Assembly: GCA_947175455.1 (NCBI GenBank)
Contig: CAMWMW010000115.1
Span: forward strand, 1 to 6,324
Reading direction: 5' to 3'
DNA length: 6,324 bases
Origin: an uncultured Porphyromonadaceae bacterium
GTDB taxonomy: Bacteria; Bacteroidota; Bacteroidia; Bacteroidales; Muribaculaceae
Shown here: positions 1 through 5,865 of the stretch, piece by piece
Numbering within the stretch: position 1 is the stretch's first letter
Layout of the letters: every line of letters begins with the position of its first letter
The notes under the pieces: model-generated
Database searches by the model: none
Told to the model about the DNA's origin: nothing
The model's input: only the letters and a program-made list of their open reading frames with translations
Made by a program: the position numbers and the translations under genes

Positions 1-652
1 CGACAAGCGTACCGATGTCAGCCACCCTTTCGGATATATATCCTGAGATCGGAGACGTGACACGCGTGTAACCCAGGGTTATCTCTGCCTGCGTAAGGTC
101 TGCCTTGCTCACAATAACCTCAGCCATCGCGCTTTCATATGCAGCCGTGGCATTGTCAAGATCAAGCTGCGAAGCCGCGTTCTGCTCATAAAGAGGTTTT
201 ATGCGGTTGAGATCGTGCTTTGCCTTGCGCGCCTGCGCCTCCGCCTTGTTGAGCTGCGCGCGCGCCTTGTTCACATGCGCGTCATAGAGTTTGGGGTCTA
301 TTACGAAAAGCGTCTGCCCCTTGTTGATATAAGAACCCTCCTTGAAGCACATCTTTTCGAGATAGCCCTCCACACGGGCATGCACCTCCACAAACTGCTG
401 CGCACGGATACGCCCCACATATTCACCGTATATGTTGACATCGGCAGTCTCCACCGTCTCAACTTCCACAATCGGCAACGGAGCCTCCTGCGTCCTGGGT
501 TTGAGCAGGAAATACAGACCGGCACATACAATCAGAATTATCAGTATGATTACAAGCCACGCTTTCTTATTACGGGGCATCGATCTCTTGATCTTCAGAA
601 GGCTGCTTTTGCTGAACAACCGTTTTGGAATCTCTCTGTAGTTGATGTTCAT
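1..652 (-). CDS. RND efflux pump periplasmic adaptor (membrane fusion protein), N-terminal part
   Basis: This is the periplasmic adaptor of a tripartite RND-type efflux pump (AcrA/MexA/HlyD-like), linking an inner-membrane transporter to an outer-membrane channel. The frame is open to the window edge, so 217 residues are visible and the C-terminal beta-barrel and membrane-proximal domains are missing. A basic N-terminus is followed by one hydrophobic segment at about residues 32-50 (AWLVIILIILIVCAGLYFLL). The first half of the lipoyl/barrel-sandwich domain is at about 85-118 (VHARVEGYLEKM, then EGSYINKGQTLFVIDP). An Ala/Lys/Glu-rich coiled-coil hairpin spans about 120-190. The second lipoyl half begins at about 194 (GYTRVTSPISGYISERVADIG). 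Cys43 lies in the hydrophobic segment, but the residues before it do not make a good lipobox, so an uncleaved membrane anchor is likelier than a lipoprotein. ATG at 652 is the first in-frame start after a stop codon. An internal ATG at 580 (residue 25, MPRNKKAW) would give a more typical short N-terminus and cannot be excluded. The transporter and outer-membrane genes presumably follow to the left, outside the window. Confidence 0.93.
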   Translation of the reverse strand, partial: MNINYREIPKRLFSKSSLLKIKRSMPRNKKAWLVIILIILIVCAGLYFLLKPRTQEAPLPIVEVETVETADVNIYGEYVGRIRAQQFVEVHARVEGYLEKMCFKEGSYINKGQTLFVIDPKLYDAHVNKARAQLNKAEAQARKAKHDLNRIKPLYEQNAASQLDLDNATAAYESAMAEVIVSKADLTQAEITLGYTRVTSPISGYISERVADIGTLV

Positions 653-744
653 TTTGTTGAATTACAATAATATCAAGTGTCGGAAAACACATGTCACACT
701 GTCCGCGTCACAGCACAGGGCAATACTGTAGCCGCATAGACGTG

Positions 745-752
745 CAAAGGTA
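745..752 (-). promoter_or_regulatory. Bacteroidota-type promoter (-7 box) for the efflux adaptor
   Basis: On the minus strand this reads TACCTTTG, a perfect match to the Bacteroidota -7 consensus TAnnTTTG. It lies about 93 bases upstream of the adaptor ATG at 652 and about 45 bases past the glycosyltransferase stop codon, so transcription would start near 735-740 and leave a leader of roughly 85 bases. The -33 element is weak. The nearest TTTG on this strand (781-778) is 25 bases away, longer than the usual 19-21. The rest of the gap between the two genes (653-797) shows no clear hairpin-plus-T terminator. It has only an AT-only inverted repeat at 791-806 overlapping the glycosyltransferase stop. 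The promoter implies that the adaptor starts its own transcription unit. Confidence 0.72.
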
Positions 753-797
753 CACATTTTCACTGTTACCTTATTAACAAAAAAAACATGAAAATTG

Positions 798-1952
798 TTA
801 AATTTTGCTTCCTCTCTTTCTGAATGACTCTATAGCCGACGCATAAGTATCCTTTATATCGGAAGCCATGCGGCGTTTGTCGAAACGCGCCGCATATTCC
901 TTTCCCGCCTTTGTCATCTCCTCTATCTCGCGTCCGCCGCGCAGAGCGGCAATCAGAGCCGCCGCCATGTCGCGGGGAGAATCAGGATCCACATAAAGAG
1001 ACTCCGGTCCTCCCGCCTCCTCAAGACATGAACCCGTGGCTGCAACCACAGGTCTCATGCTTTCCAGACCCTCTACGACAGGGATGCCGAAACCCTCGTA
1101 TCTCGAAGGATACGCAATCACCTCAGCCGCCTGGTTCACACCGGGCAGGTCTTTGAAATCAAGACCCGAATAATAATGTATCCGTTCCGTCACACCCAGC
1201 TCTCGGGCTATCCGGTCCACGGTCTGTCTGTAGCCGTGATGGTCACGCCCCACAACCACCAGACTTATATCCATAGGAAGCGAGGGGAGCGCACGCACGG
1301 TAAGCTCAAGATTCTTTCTCCGCTCGATTGTGCCCACCTGCAGGATATACCTCTCCGGCAGACGAAGACGCGAGCGCAGTCCGGAAATTTCATCGGCGCT
1401 CCATAATCTGCGGAAAGATTCGTCACACCCCTGATATATGACATCAATCCGGTCCGGATCCACACCATAGAACCTCACGACATCCTCCTTGGTACGTTCA
1501 CTCACGGCAATTATCCTGTCGGCATTCCGGCATGACCTTCCGTATTTGAAATCATACATCCGCCTGTCGATGCGCTTGTAGCACTCCGGCATTGTCCTGT
1601 ATATCACATCATGCATGGTAAGCACCGAAGGCACTCCGCTCTTTCTTATATTCAGCGGCAGTTCATTGCTCAGACCGTGGAACACATCCACCTTGTCGGC
1701 GGAAAGATTGTTGGTCATACCGAACGAACGCCACAAAGCCCCTTTGAAACCCTGGGGGGGAGGCAGTCTGAATTCGACATTATGAAATCCTTTCACAGTC
1801 TCCAGACGCGGATTATCGCGAAGCGATGGAGTATACACGAGCAGCCTGTCAGCGGGATTTTCCATCGCGACGCGCTCAATCACAAGTCTGGAATAATTAC
1901 CAAGCCCTGTCATGTTCGACACGGCTCTTTTTCCGTCGAATCCTATAATCAT
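798..1952 (-). CDS. GT4-family (glycosyltransferase group 1) glycosyltransferase
   Basis: A retaining, GT-B fold glycosyltransferase of the GT4 (group 1) type, 384 residues, a normal full length for the family. It is expected to transfer a sugar from a nucleotide-sugar donor, probably on the cytoplasmic side of the membrane, since no signal peptide or membrane helix is seen. The N-terminal domain opens with IIGFDGKRAV and a glycine-rich GLGNYSR loop (residues 16-22), as in WbaZ/mannosyltransferase-like members. HDVIY is at about 114-118. The C-terminal donor-binding domain has the GTIERRKN motif (207-214) and the E-x7-E pair in EGFGIPVVE (Glu286 and Glu294), followed by the PVVAATGSCLEEAGG segment (301-315). 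The frame extends upstream to a TTG at 1964, but ATG at 1952 starts exactly where family proteins begin, so I use it. The gene ends 54 bases before nhaD ends on its upstream side (1953-2006) and has no clear promoter of its own, so it may be read through from nhaD. No neighbouring polysaccharide gene reveals the acceptor. Sugar and linkage are unknown. Confidence 0.92.
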   Translation of the reverse strand: MIIGFDGKRAVSNMTGLGNYSRLVIERVAMENPADRLLVYTPSLRDNPRLETVKGFHNVEFRLPPPQGFKGALWRSFGMTNNLSADKVDVFHGLSNELPLNIRKSGVPSVLTMHDVIYRTMPECYKRIDRRMYDFKYGRSCRNADRIIAVSERTKEDVVRFYGVDPDRIDVIYQGCDESFRRLWSADEISGLRSRLRLPERYILQVGTIERRKNLELTVRALPSLPMDISLVVVGRDHHGYRQTVDRIARELGVTERIHYYSGLDFKDLPGVNQAAEVIAYPSRYEGFGIPVVEGLESMRPVVAATGSCLEEAGGPESLYVDPDSPRDMAAALIAALRGGREIEEMTKAGKEYAARFDKRRMASDIKDTYASAIESFRKRGSKI

Positions 1953-2006
1953 ATGCAAATACAAGTTAGTACGGGCGTTGGCGAAACAGACGCCTCTCCC
2001 CGTAAA

Positions 2007-3401
2007 CTAACAGAATAACAGTTTTTCGAGCGCGTAGACACCTGCACCTGCAAGATAACCCAGCAGCGCCACCCAGGTAAATTTCTTCATATACCAGCCG
2101 AAGCTGATTTTTTCGAGTCCCATCACAATCACCCCGGCTGCGGAACCGATGATCAGTATGGAGCCTCCGACTCCCGCGCAATAAGACATCAGTTCCCAGA
2201 AAGTGCCGTCTATTACAAAGTTCGCGGCATAACCCACAGCCGCCGGATCCGCGACAGGATACATACCCATAACGCCGGCAACAAGGGGAACATTGTCTAC
2301 AATCGCGGAAAGAACGCCCAGAACAAGTCCGATCCAGTACACATTGTGAATCTCCTCGTCAAGATAAGCGGCTATGTCTGAAAGTATTCCAGTGCTCTGA
2401 AGAACCGCCACCGCCATGAGGATTCCCAGAAAGAAAAGTATGGAAGGCATGTCCACACGCGAAATCACCTTGGGAAGACGCAGTTCCTTTGCCTGTTCGA
2501 GCATCTTCGAATTATAGAAAATCTCGGTAAACACCCAAAGCGCTCCAAGCACGAAAAGCATACCGATGAAAGGCGGCAGATGGGTTATCGACTTGAACAC
2601 GGGCACAAATATCAGTCCGCCGACACCCAGATAAAACATCGTTGCACGCTGACCGGATGTAATGAACGAGTTCTTTTCCACCACCACATCGCGCGGGGGC
2701 AGCTCTCCCTTCAGCTTGCGGCTGATTATCACCAGGGGCACAAGCATCGACACCAGAGAAGGCACAAGCACGAAAGAAAGTAACGCCGGAGCGGTTATGT
2801 TCCCGCTGACCCAGAGCATTATAGTGGTTATGTCTCCGATCGGGCTCCATGCGCCACCGCTGTTGGCGGCAATGATGATCATGCCCGCGTATAGCCATCT
2901 CTCGTCCTTCTGGGTTATCAGCTTTCTGAGAAGCATGAGCATGACTATCGTAGTTGTAAGATTGTCAAGTATAGCCGACATGAAGAATGTCACGAAACTG
3001 ATTATCCACAGCAGCTTGCGCTTGTCTCGCGTGTTGATATGATCGGTAATCACCCGGAACCCGCCGTGCACATCGACCATCTCCACAATAGTCATGGCGC
3101 CGATAAGGAACAGAAGCGTCTGCATTATGTCGCCGAGATGCTCCACGATATCTACATTAAGCACATACTGCAGAGCCTGCTCGTGCAGCGACTTGCTTTC
3201 AAGCCCCGGATGCGTTTCCATGAAATGCCGGAAACCGTCGGCAGAGACTACGGGAACCACAGACTCAGCACCCATGGCATAAATCACCCACATCAGCATG
3301 CCCAGAAGCAATGCCGATGCCGTCTTGTCAACACGCAGGGGGTGTTCGAGAGCTATCGCGAGATAGCCGACAATGAATAAAACGAGCAGTGTCGTCAACA
3401 T
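2007..3401 (-). CDS. nhaD: NhaD-type Na+/H+ antiporter
   Basis: An integral inner-membrane Na+(Li+)/H+ antiporter of the NhaD family (ion transporter superfamily, related to ArsB/CitM carriers), used for sodium efflux and pH balance. It has 464 residues, typical for the family, and about 11-13 hydrophobic segments along its whole length, starting at the extreme N-terminus (LLVLFIVGYLAIALE). Recognisable family blocks are LLFLIGAMTIVEMVD (96-110), the AILDNLTTTIVM half-helix (143-154), the IIAANSGGAWSPIGDITTI stretch (176-194), AIVDNVPLVAGVM (366-378) and GGSILIIGSAAGVIVMG (412-428). The repeated DN-containing and SGG/GGS blocks reflect the internal inverted duplication typical of this superfamily, and the Asp residues (Asp146, Asp190, Asp369) are candidates for cation binding. 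The start is ATG at 3401, placed about 45-50 bases downstream of a promoter at 3451-3458. It may be co-transcribed with the glycosyltransferase 54 bases downstream. In anaerobes with sodium-motive metabolism this exporter would help maintain the Na+ gradient; that link is inference. Confidence 0.95.
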   Translation of the reverse strand: MLTTLLVLFIVGYLAIALEHPLRVDKTASALLLGMLMWVIYAMGAESVVPVVSADGFRHFMETHPGLESKSLHEQALQYVLNVDIVEHLGDIMQTLLFLIGAMTIVEMVDVHGGFRVITDHINTRDKRKLLWIISFVTFFMSAILDNLTTTIVMLMLLRKLITQKDERWLYAGMIIIAANSGGAWSPIGDITTIMLWVSGNITAPALLSFVLVPSLVSMLVPLVIISRKLKGELPPRDVVVEKNSFITSGQRATMFYLGVGGLIFVPVFKSITHLPPFIGMLFVLGALWVFTEIFYNSKMLEQAKELRLPKVISRVDMPSILFFLGILMAVAVLQSTGILSDIAAYLDEEIHNVYWIGLVLGVLSAIVDNVPLVAGVMGMYPVADPAAVGYAANFVIDGTFWELMSYCAGVGGSILIIGSAAGVIVMGLEKISFGWYMKKFTWVALLGYLAGAGVYALEKLLFC

Positions 3402-3422
3402 GATGGAAATAGAATAGATATA

Positions 3423-3446
3423 GATTGGTTAACGATTGGTAAATCG
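3423..3446. repeat. Direct repeat pair and small inverted repeat at the nhaD transcription start
   Basis: GATTGGT occurs at 3423-3429 and again at 3434-3440, an 11-base period (about one helical turn). Overlapping the second copy is a perfect 5-base inverted repeat, CGATT at 3433-3437 and AATCG at 3442-3446, with a 4-base spacer. The cluster sits between the nhaD -7 box (3451-3458) and the nhaD ATG, so it covers the expected transcription start and early leader. It could be an operator or a small leader hairpin. The elements are short and chance is a real alternative. Confidence 0.35.
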
Positions 3447-3450
3447 GAAG

Positions 3451-3482
3451 CAAAAGTAGTATAAAAACAATAATTAAAGAAA
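3451..3482 (-). promoter_or_regulatory. Bacteroidota-type promoter for nhaD
   Basis: On the minus strand the -7 element is TACTTTTG (3458-3451), a full match to TAnnTTTG. A TTTC tetramer at 3482-3479 lies 20 bases upstream, the correct spacing for a -33 TTTG element with one mismatch. Transcription would start near 3441-3446, giving a short leader of about 40-45 bases to the ATG at 3401. The surrounding 3459-3550 stretch is very AT-rich, as expected of a divergent promoter region shared with the sirtuin gene. Confidence 0.7.
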
Positions 3483-3567
3483 TTTTTCCTTAATACATTT
3501 TCAATGTTTGACAATTATGTTTTAAAACACATTTATTACTGCAGTTTTAAGAAAAAGGCACATCCGT

Positions 3568-3599
3568 TTTGCTGCGGAAGATGAAAAGTGTTATATTTG
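3568..3599 (+). promoter_or_regulatory. Bacteroidota-type promoter for the sirtuin gene
   Basis: TTTG at 3568-3571 and TATATTTG at 3592-3599 are separated by 20 bases. This matches both halves of the Bacteroidota primary sigma promoter (TTTG, 19-21 bases, TAnnTTTG) exactly. Transcription would start around 3604-3608, only 16-20 bases before the ATG at 3624. The -7 box lies inside the upstream extension of the open frame (a GTG at 3588), so that extension would not be transcribed from this promoter, which fixes the gene start at 3624. Confidence 0.8.
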
Positions 3600-3623
3600 C
3601 AAAAGCGTAAAAAAACAGACACT

Positions 3624-4343
3624 ATGAAAAATAAACCGATACTTGTTATCTCCACCGGAGCGGGTATAAGCGCCGAGAGCGGAATCACGACTTTCCGCGA
3701 CGCCGGAGGATTATGGGAGAACTATCCGGTGATGCAGGTTGCATCCGCGCAGGGATTCGCACAGAATCCCGAGCTTGTGCACAACTTCTACAACGAAAGA
3801 AGGAAACAGCTTCTGAAGGCTGAGCCCAACGGCGCCCACAAGGCGCTCGCAGAACTTGAAAAAGATTTTGACGTCTACGTGATAACACAGAATGTAGATG
3901 ACCTGCACGAGCGGGCGGGGTCAAAAAACGTTCTTCACCTTCACGGAGAGCTGATGAAGATACGTTCGGTCAGCAATCCCGACTATATCGAGACCCTCGA
4001 CATGACGCATCTGGAGACCACCCCGGCGACCCGGGGACGCAACGGCGACCCTATGCGTCCGCACATCGTCTTTTTTCAGGAGCCTGTTCCGAATATAGAG
4101 AAAGCAGTGGAGATTGTCATGTCGGCGGATATTTTTGTCGTGATAGGCACATCGCTTGCCGTATACCCGGCGGCAGGACTCATTGAATACACTCGTCCCG
4201 GCATTCCTGTCTTCTACATCGATCCCAATCCCGCCTCGACGGCAGGACATCCGGATGTCACCGTCATCAGAAAGAAAGCCACCGAAGGGATGAGGGATTT
4301 GACAGAGATTCTTCACGCTTATGTTGAAAAACATAAGAAATAA
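3624..4343 (+). CDS. cobB: Class III sirtuin, NAD-dependent protein deacylase (CobB-like), lacking zinc cysteines
   Basis: A 239-residue Sir2-family enzyme that removes acyl groups from protein lysines using NAD+, releasing nicotinamide and O-acyl-ADP-ribose. The Rossmann NAD site is GAGISAESGI (12-21) with TTFRDAGGLW (22-31). TQNVDDLHERAG (88-99) and the catalytic His107 in HLHGE are intact, as are GTSLAVYPAAG (175-185) and the FYIDPNP region. Tyr56 and Arg59 in FYNERR match the Y-x2-R pair of class III sirtuins (E. coli CobB Tyr92/Arg95), which in that group binds acidic acyl groups, so desuccinylase or demalonylase activity is plausible. The small zinc-binding domain between HGE and RPH (110-144) has no cysteine; in fact the whole protein has none. 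Other Bacteroidota sirtuins, as I recall them, also lack these cysteines. The usual RPHVVWFGE motif reads RPHIVFFQE here (145-153). I chose ATG 3624 over the upstream GTG at 3588 because the promoter lies between them and family homology begins at KPILVISTGAG. It is transcribed divergently from nhaD. Confidence 0.94.
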   Translation: MKNKPILVISTGAGISAESGITTFRDAGGLWENYPVMQVASAQGFAQNPELVHNFYNERRKQLLKAEPNGAHKALAELEKDFDVYVITQNVDDLHERAGSKNVLHLHGELMKIRSVSNPDYIETLDMTHLETTPATRGRNGDPMRPHIVFFQEPVPNIEKAVEIVMSADIFVVIGTSLAVYPAAGLIEYTRPGIPVFYIDPNPASTAGHPDVTVIRKKATEGMRDLTEILHAYVEKHKK

Positions 4344-4368
4344 CAGCCGGAATAAAAGAAATAAGTAT

Positions 4369-4376
4369 TACCTTTG
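4369..4376 (+). promoter_or_regulatory. Bacteroidota-type promoter (-7 box) for the 2-oxoacid oxidoreductase operon
   Basis: TACCTTTG is a perfect TAnnTTTG element, 26 bases after the sirtuin stop and 94 bases before the ferredoxin-subunit ATG. No TTTG-like -33 element is seen 19-21 bases upstream (the region reads AACAGCCGG), so promoter strength may depend on the -7 box or on an activator. Transcription would start around 4381-4385. It separates the oxidoreductase cluster from the sirtuin, although read-through from the sirtuin is possible because no terminator is visible between them. Confidence 0.7.
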
Positions 4377-4393
4377 TGACAGATGCGATAGCA

Positions 4394-4428
4394 CCGCGGA
4401 CCATGCAGCTGCACGCAGCGTCCCGCGG
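4394..4428 (+). promoter_or_regulatory. Predicted stem-loop in the oxidoreductase operon leader
   Basis: In the roughly 88-base leader before the ferredoxin subunit, CCGCGGAC (4394-4401) can pair with GTCCCGCGG (4420-4428), giving eight pairs with a single bulged C at 4424. The 18-base loop contains the palindrome TGCAGCTGCA (4404-4413), which could form an inner stem or a loop-loop contact. The leader is much more GC-rich here than the flanking intergenic DNA. No run of T follows, so it is not an intrinsic terminator as drawn. It could stabilise the mRNA 5' end or bind a regulator. I do not recognise a known riboswitch class. Confidence 0.45.
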
Positions 4429-4470
4429 CTTCACAACCTGTTCGATCTAACCAAAAAACACTAAATAACT

Positions 4471-4701
4471 ATGGCAAAAATCAGAGGAGCGGTCACCGTA
4501 AACATCGAAAGATGCAAAGGGTGCAACCTGTGTGTAGTGGCATGCCCGACAAAGACACTGTCGCTGCAGCCCAACGAGGTCAACGACCGCGGCTACCATT
4601 ACGCCTACATGGCTAATCCAGAGAGCTGCACAGGGTGTTGCTCATGCGCCTGGGTATGTCCCGACGCTTGTATCGAAGTATATCGCAAACGCATTGACTA
4701 A
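4471..4701 (+). CDS. korD: 2x[4Fe-4S] ferredoxin-like delta subunit of 2-oxoacid:ferredoxin oxidoreductase
   Basis: A 76-residue electron-transfer subunit with two bacterial ferredoxin motifs: C15-x2-C18-x2-C21-x3-C25-P (CKGCNLCVVACP) and C53-x2-C56-x2-C59-x3-C63-P (CTGCCSCAWVCP). As in two-cluster ferredoxins, C15/C18/C21 with C63 would hold one [4Fe-4S] cluster and C53/C56/C59 with C25 the other. Cys57 and Cys67 are additional and are probably not ligands. About 27 residues, including NDRGYHYAYM, separate the two motifs, as in KorD/VorD-type delta subunits. It lies first in the cluster, 54 bases ahead of the alpha subunit, and should pass electrons from the TPP site to free ferredoxin in the cytoplasm. 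The position beside vorB makes the assignment firm; without it, it would be just a small ferredoxin. The symbol follows the korDABC naming; vorD would be the matching name if the substrate is branched-chain. The start at 4471 follows an AT-rich stretch with no Shine-Dalgarno sequence. Confidence 0.93.
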   Translation: MAKIRGAVTVNIERCKGCNLCVVACPTKTLSLQPNEVNDRGYHYAYMANPESCTGCCSCAWVCPDACIEVYRKRID

Positions 4702-4755
4702 GCGGAAGCGAGACAATTCCATCAATCCAACCAAGAAAACACAACGACAAGGAAT

Positions 4756-5853
4756 ATGAAAGAAGAAGTGAGACTTATGAAAGGGAACGAGGCGATAGCC
4801 CACGCCGCCATACGTTACGGCTGCGACGGCTATTTCGGCTACCCGATCACCCCCCAGTCGGAGGTGCTCGAAACCCTTGAAGAACTGATGCCATGGGAAA
4901 CCACAGGCATGGTCGTGCTCCAGGCTGAATCCGAAGTAGCCGCCATCAACATGGTCTACGGAGGCGCGGCAAGTGGCAAAGCAGTGATGACATCGTCATC
5001 TTCTCCGGGTGTCAGCCTCAAGCAGGAGGGGATATCCTATATCGCGGCGGCATCCCTGCCCGCATTGATTCTGAACGTGATGCGCGGCGGACCGGGTCTC
5101 GGAACGATCCAGCCCTCGCAGGCTGATTATTTCCAGGCGGTCAAAGGCGGCGGACACGGAGACTATCACCTCATCGTGCTCGCACCCTCCACAGTTCAGG
5201 AGATGGTTGATTTCGTAGGTCTCGGCTTCGACCTTGCATTCAAATACAGCAACCCCGCCATGATTCTTGCCGACGGCATCGTAGGGCAGATGATGGAGAA
5301 AGTGGTTCTTCCCGAGCAGCGTCCCCGCAGAACGGAGGAGGAAATCCGCCGCCAGTGCCCATGGGCGACCAACGGTCGCAAAGATGGCCGCAAACGCAAT
5401 GTCGTGACATCGCTCGAGCTTGAGTCTTCGAAAATGGAAGTCATCAACCACCAGCTTCAGGCACGCTATCGCGAGATTGAGAAGAACGAGACAAGATGGG
5501 AGGAAATCGGCGTAGAGGACGCAGACTATCTCATCGTTGCCTTCGGCTCGATTGCCCGCATTTGCGACAAGGCACGTGAGATAGCCGCAGAAAAAGGCAT
5601 AAAGATCGGAATCGTACGCCCCATCACACTCTGGCCCTTCCCCGCCGAGGCAATCAACAAGGCGGCAGAAGGGAAGAAAGGCGTGCTCGTTGTGGAGCTT
5701 AACGCCGGACAGATGGTGGAAGACGTGCGTCTTGCCGTACACGACAGACTCCCCGTGGAGCATTTCGGTCGCATGGGCGGCATAATCCCCAGCCCGGAAG
5801 AGGTTGTGGACGCACTGGAAGAGAAAATCATCAACAGGAAACAAACCCTCTAA
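4756..5853 (+). CDS. vorB: 2-oxoacid:ferredoxin oxidoreductase alpha subunit (VorB / KorA-like)
   Basis: The 365-residue alpha subunit of a CoA-dependent, TPP-containing 2-oxoacid:ferredoxin oxidoreductase, which converts a 2-oxoacid plus CoA to acyl-CoA and CO2 and reduces ferredoxin. The N-terminal pyrimidine-binding (PYR) domain shows GYFGYPITPQSEVLE (25-39), QAESEVAAINMVYGGAASGK (56-75) with the Glu expected to contact TPP, MTSSSSPGVSLKQEG (78-92) and MRGGPGLGTIQPSQADY (109-125). The C-terminal transketolase-C-like domain starts near 255 (DADYLIVAFGS) and includes RPITLWPFP (288-296) and VVELNAGQMVEDVRLAV (312-328). The match is closest, from memory, to the Bacteroides protein annotated as 3-methyl-2-oxobutanoate dehydrogenase subunit VorB. 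KorA (2-oxoglutarate) proteins share these motifs, so the substrate is not settled by sequence alone. It ends 12 bases before the beta subunit, consistent with one operon. The start at 4756 gives the family-typical MKEEVRLMKGNEA beginning. Confidence 0.95.
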   Translation: MKEEVRLMKGNEAIAHAAIRYGCDGYFGYPITPQSEVLETLEELMPWETTGMVVLQAESEVAAINMVYGGAASGKAVMTSSSSPGVSLKQEGISYIAAASLPALILNVMRGGPGLGTIQPSQADYFQAVKGGGHGDYHLIVLAPSTVQEMVDFVGLGFDLAFKYSNPAMILADGIVGQMMEKVVLPEQRPRRTEEEIRRQCPWATNGRKDGRKRNVVTSLELESSKMEVINHQLQARYREIEKNETRWEEIGVEDADYLIVAFGSIARICDKAREIAAEKGIKIGIVRPITLWPFPAEAINKAAEGKKGVLVVELNAGQMVEDVRLAVHDRLPVEHFGRMGGIIPSPEEVVDALEEKIINRKQTL

Positions 5854-5865
5854 AAGAAAGCAACA

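Noticed and set aside
215..670. Plus-strand open frame of 151 codons opposite the efflux adaptor
   Set aside because: The minus-strand frame shows a clear membrane fusion protein from lipoyl motif to coiled coil; the plus-strand translation has no recognisable domain.
676..713. Short repeats in the efflux adaptor leader (GTCACA twice at 693-698 and 707-712; AGTGT/ACACT pair)
   Set aside because: The units are 5-6 bases, not symmetrically placed, and are expected by chance in a region this size.
791..806. Possible terminator, AAAATT/AATTTT inverted repeat after the glycosyltransferase
   Set aside because: The stem is AT-only and overlaps the stop codon, so it is too weak to count as an intrinsic terminator.
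3506..3535. TTGACA-like hexamer suggesting a classical sigma-70 promoter on the plus strand
   Set aside because: Bacteroidota primary sigma promoters do not use TTGACA/TATAAT, no good -10 partner follows, and an exact Bacteroidota promoter lies closer to the sirtuin gene.
3921..4334. Minus-strand open frame of 137 codons opposite the sirtuin
   Set aside because: It overlaps the conserved sirtuin core on the other strand and has no recognisable domain of its own.
4420..4456. tRNA-like 3' end (TTCGATC followed by AACCA) in the oxidoreductase leader
   Set aside because: The flanking bases do not pair into a T-stem, and no anticodon arm or acceptor stem can be drawn upstream.
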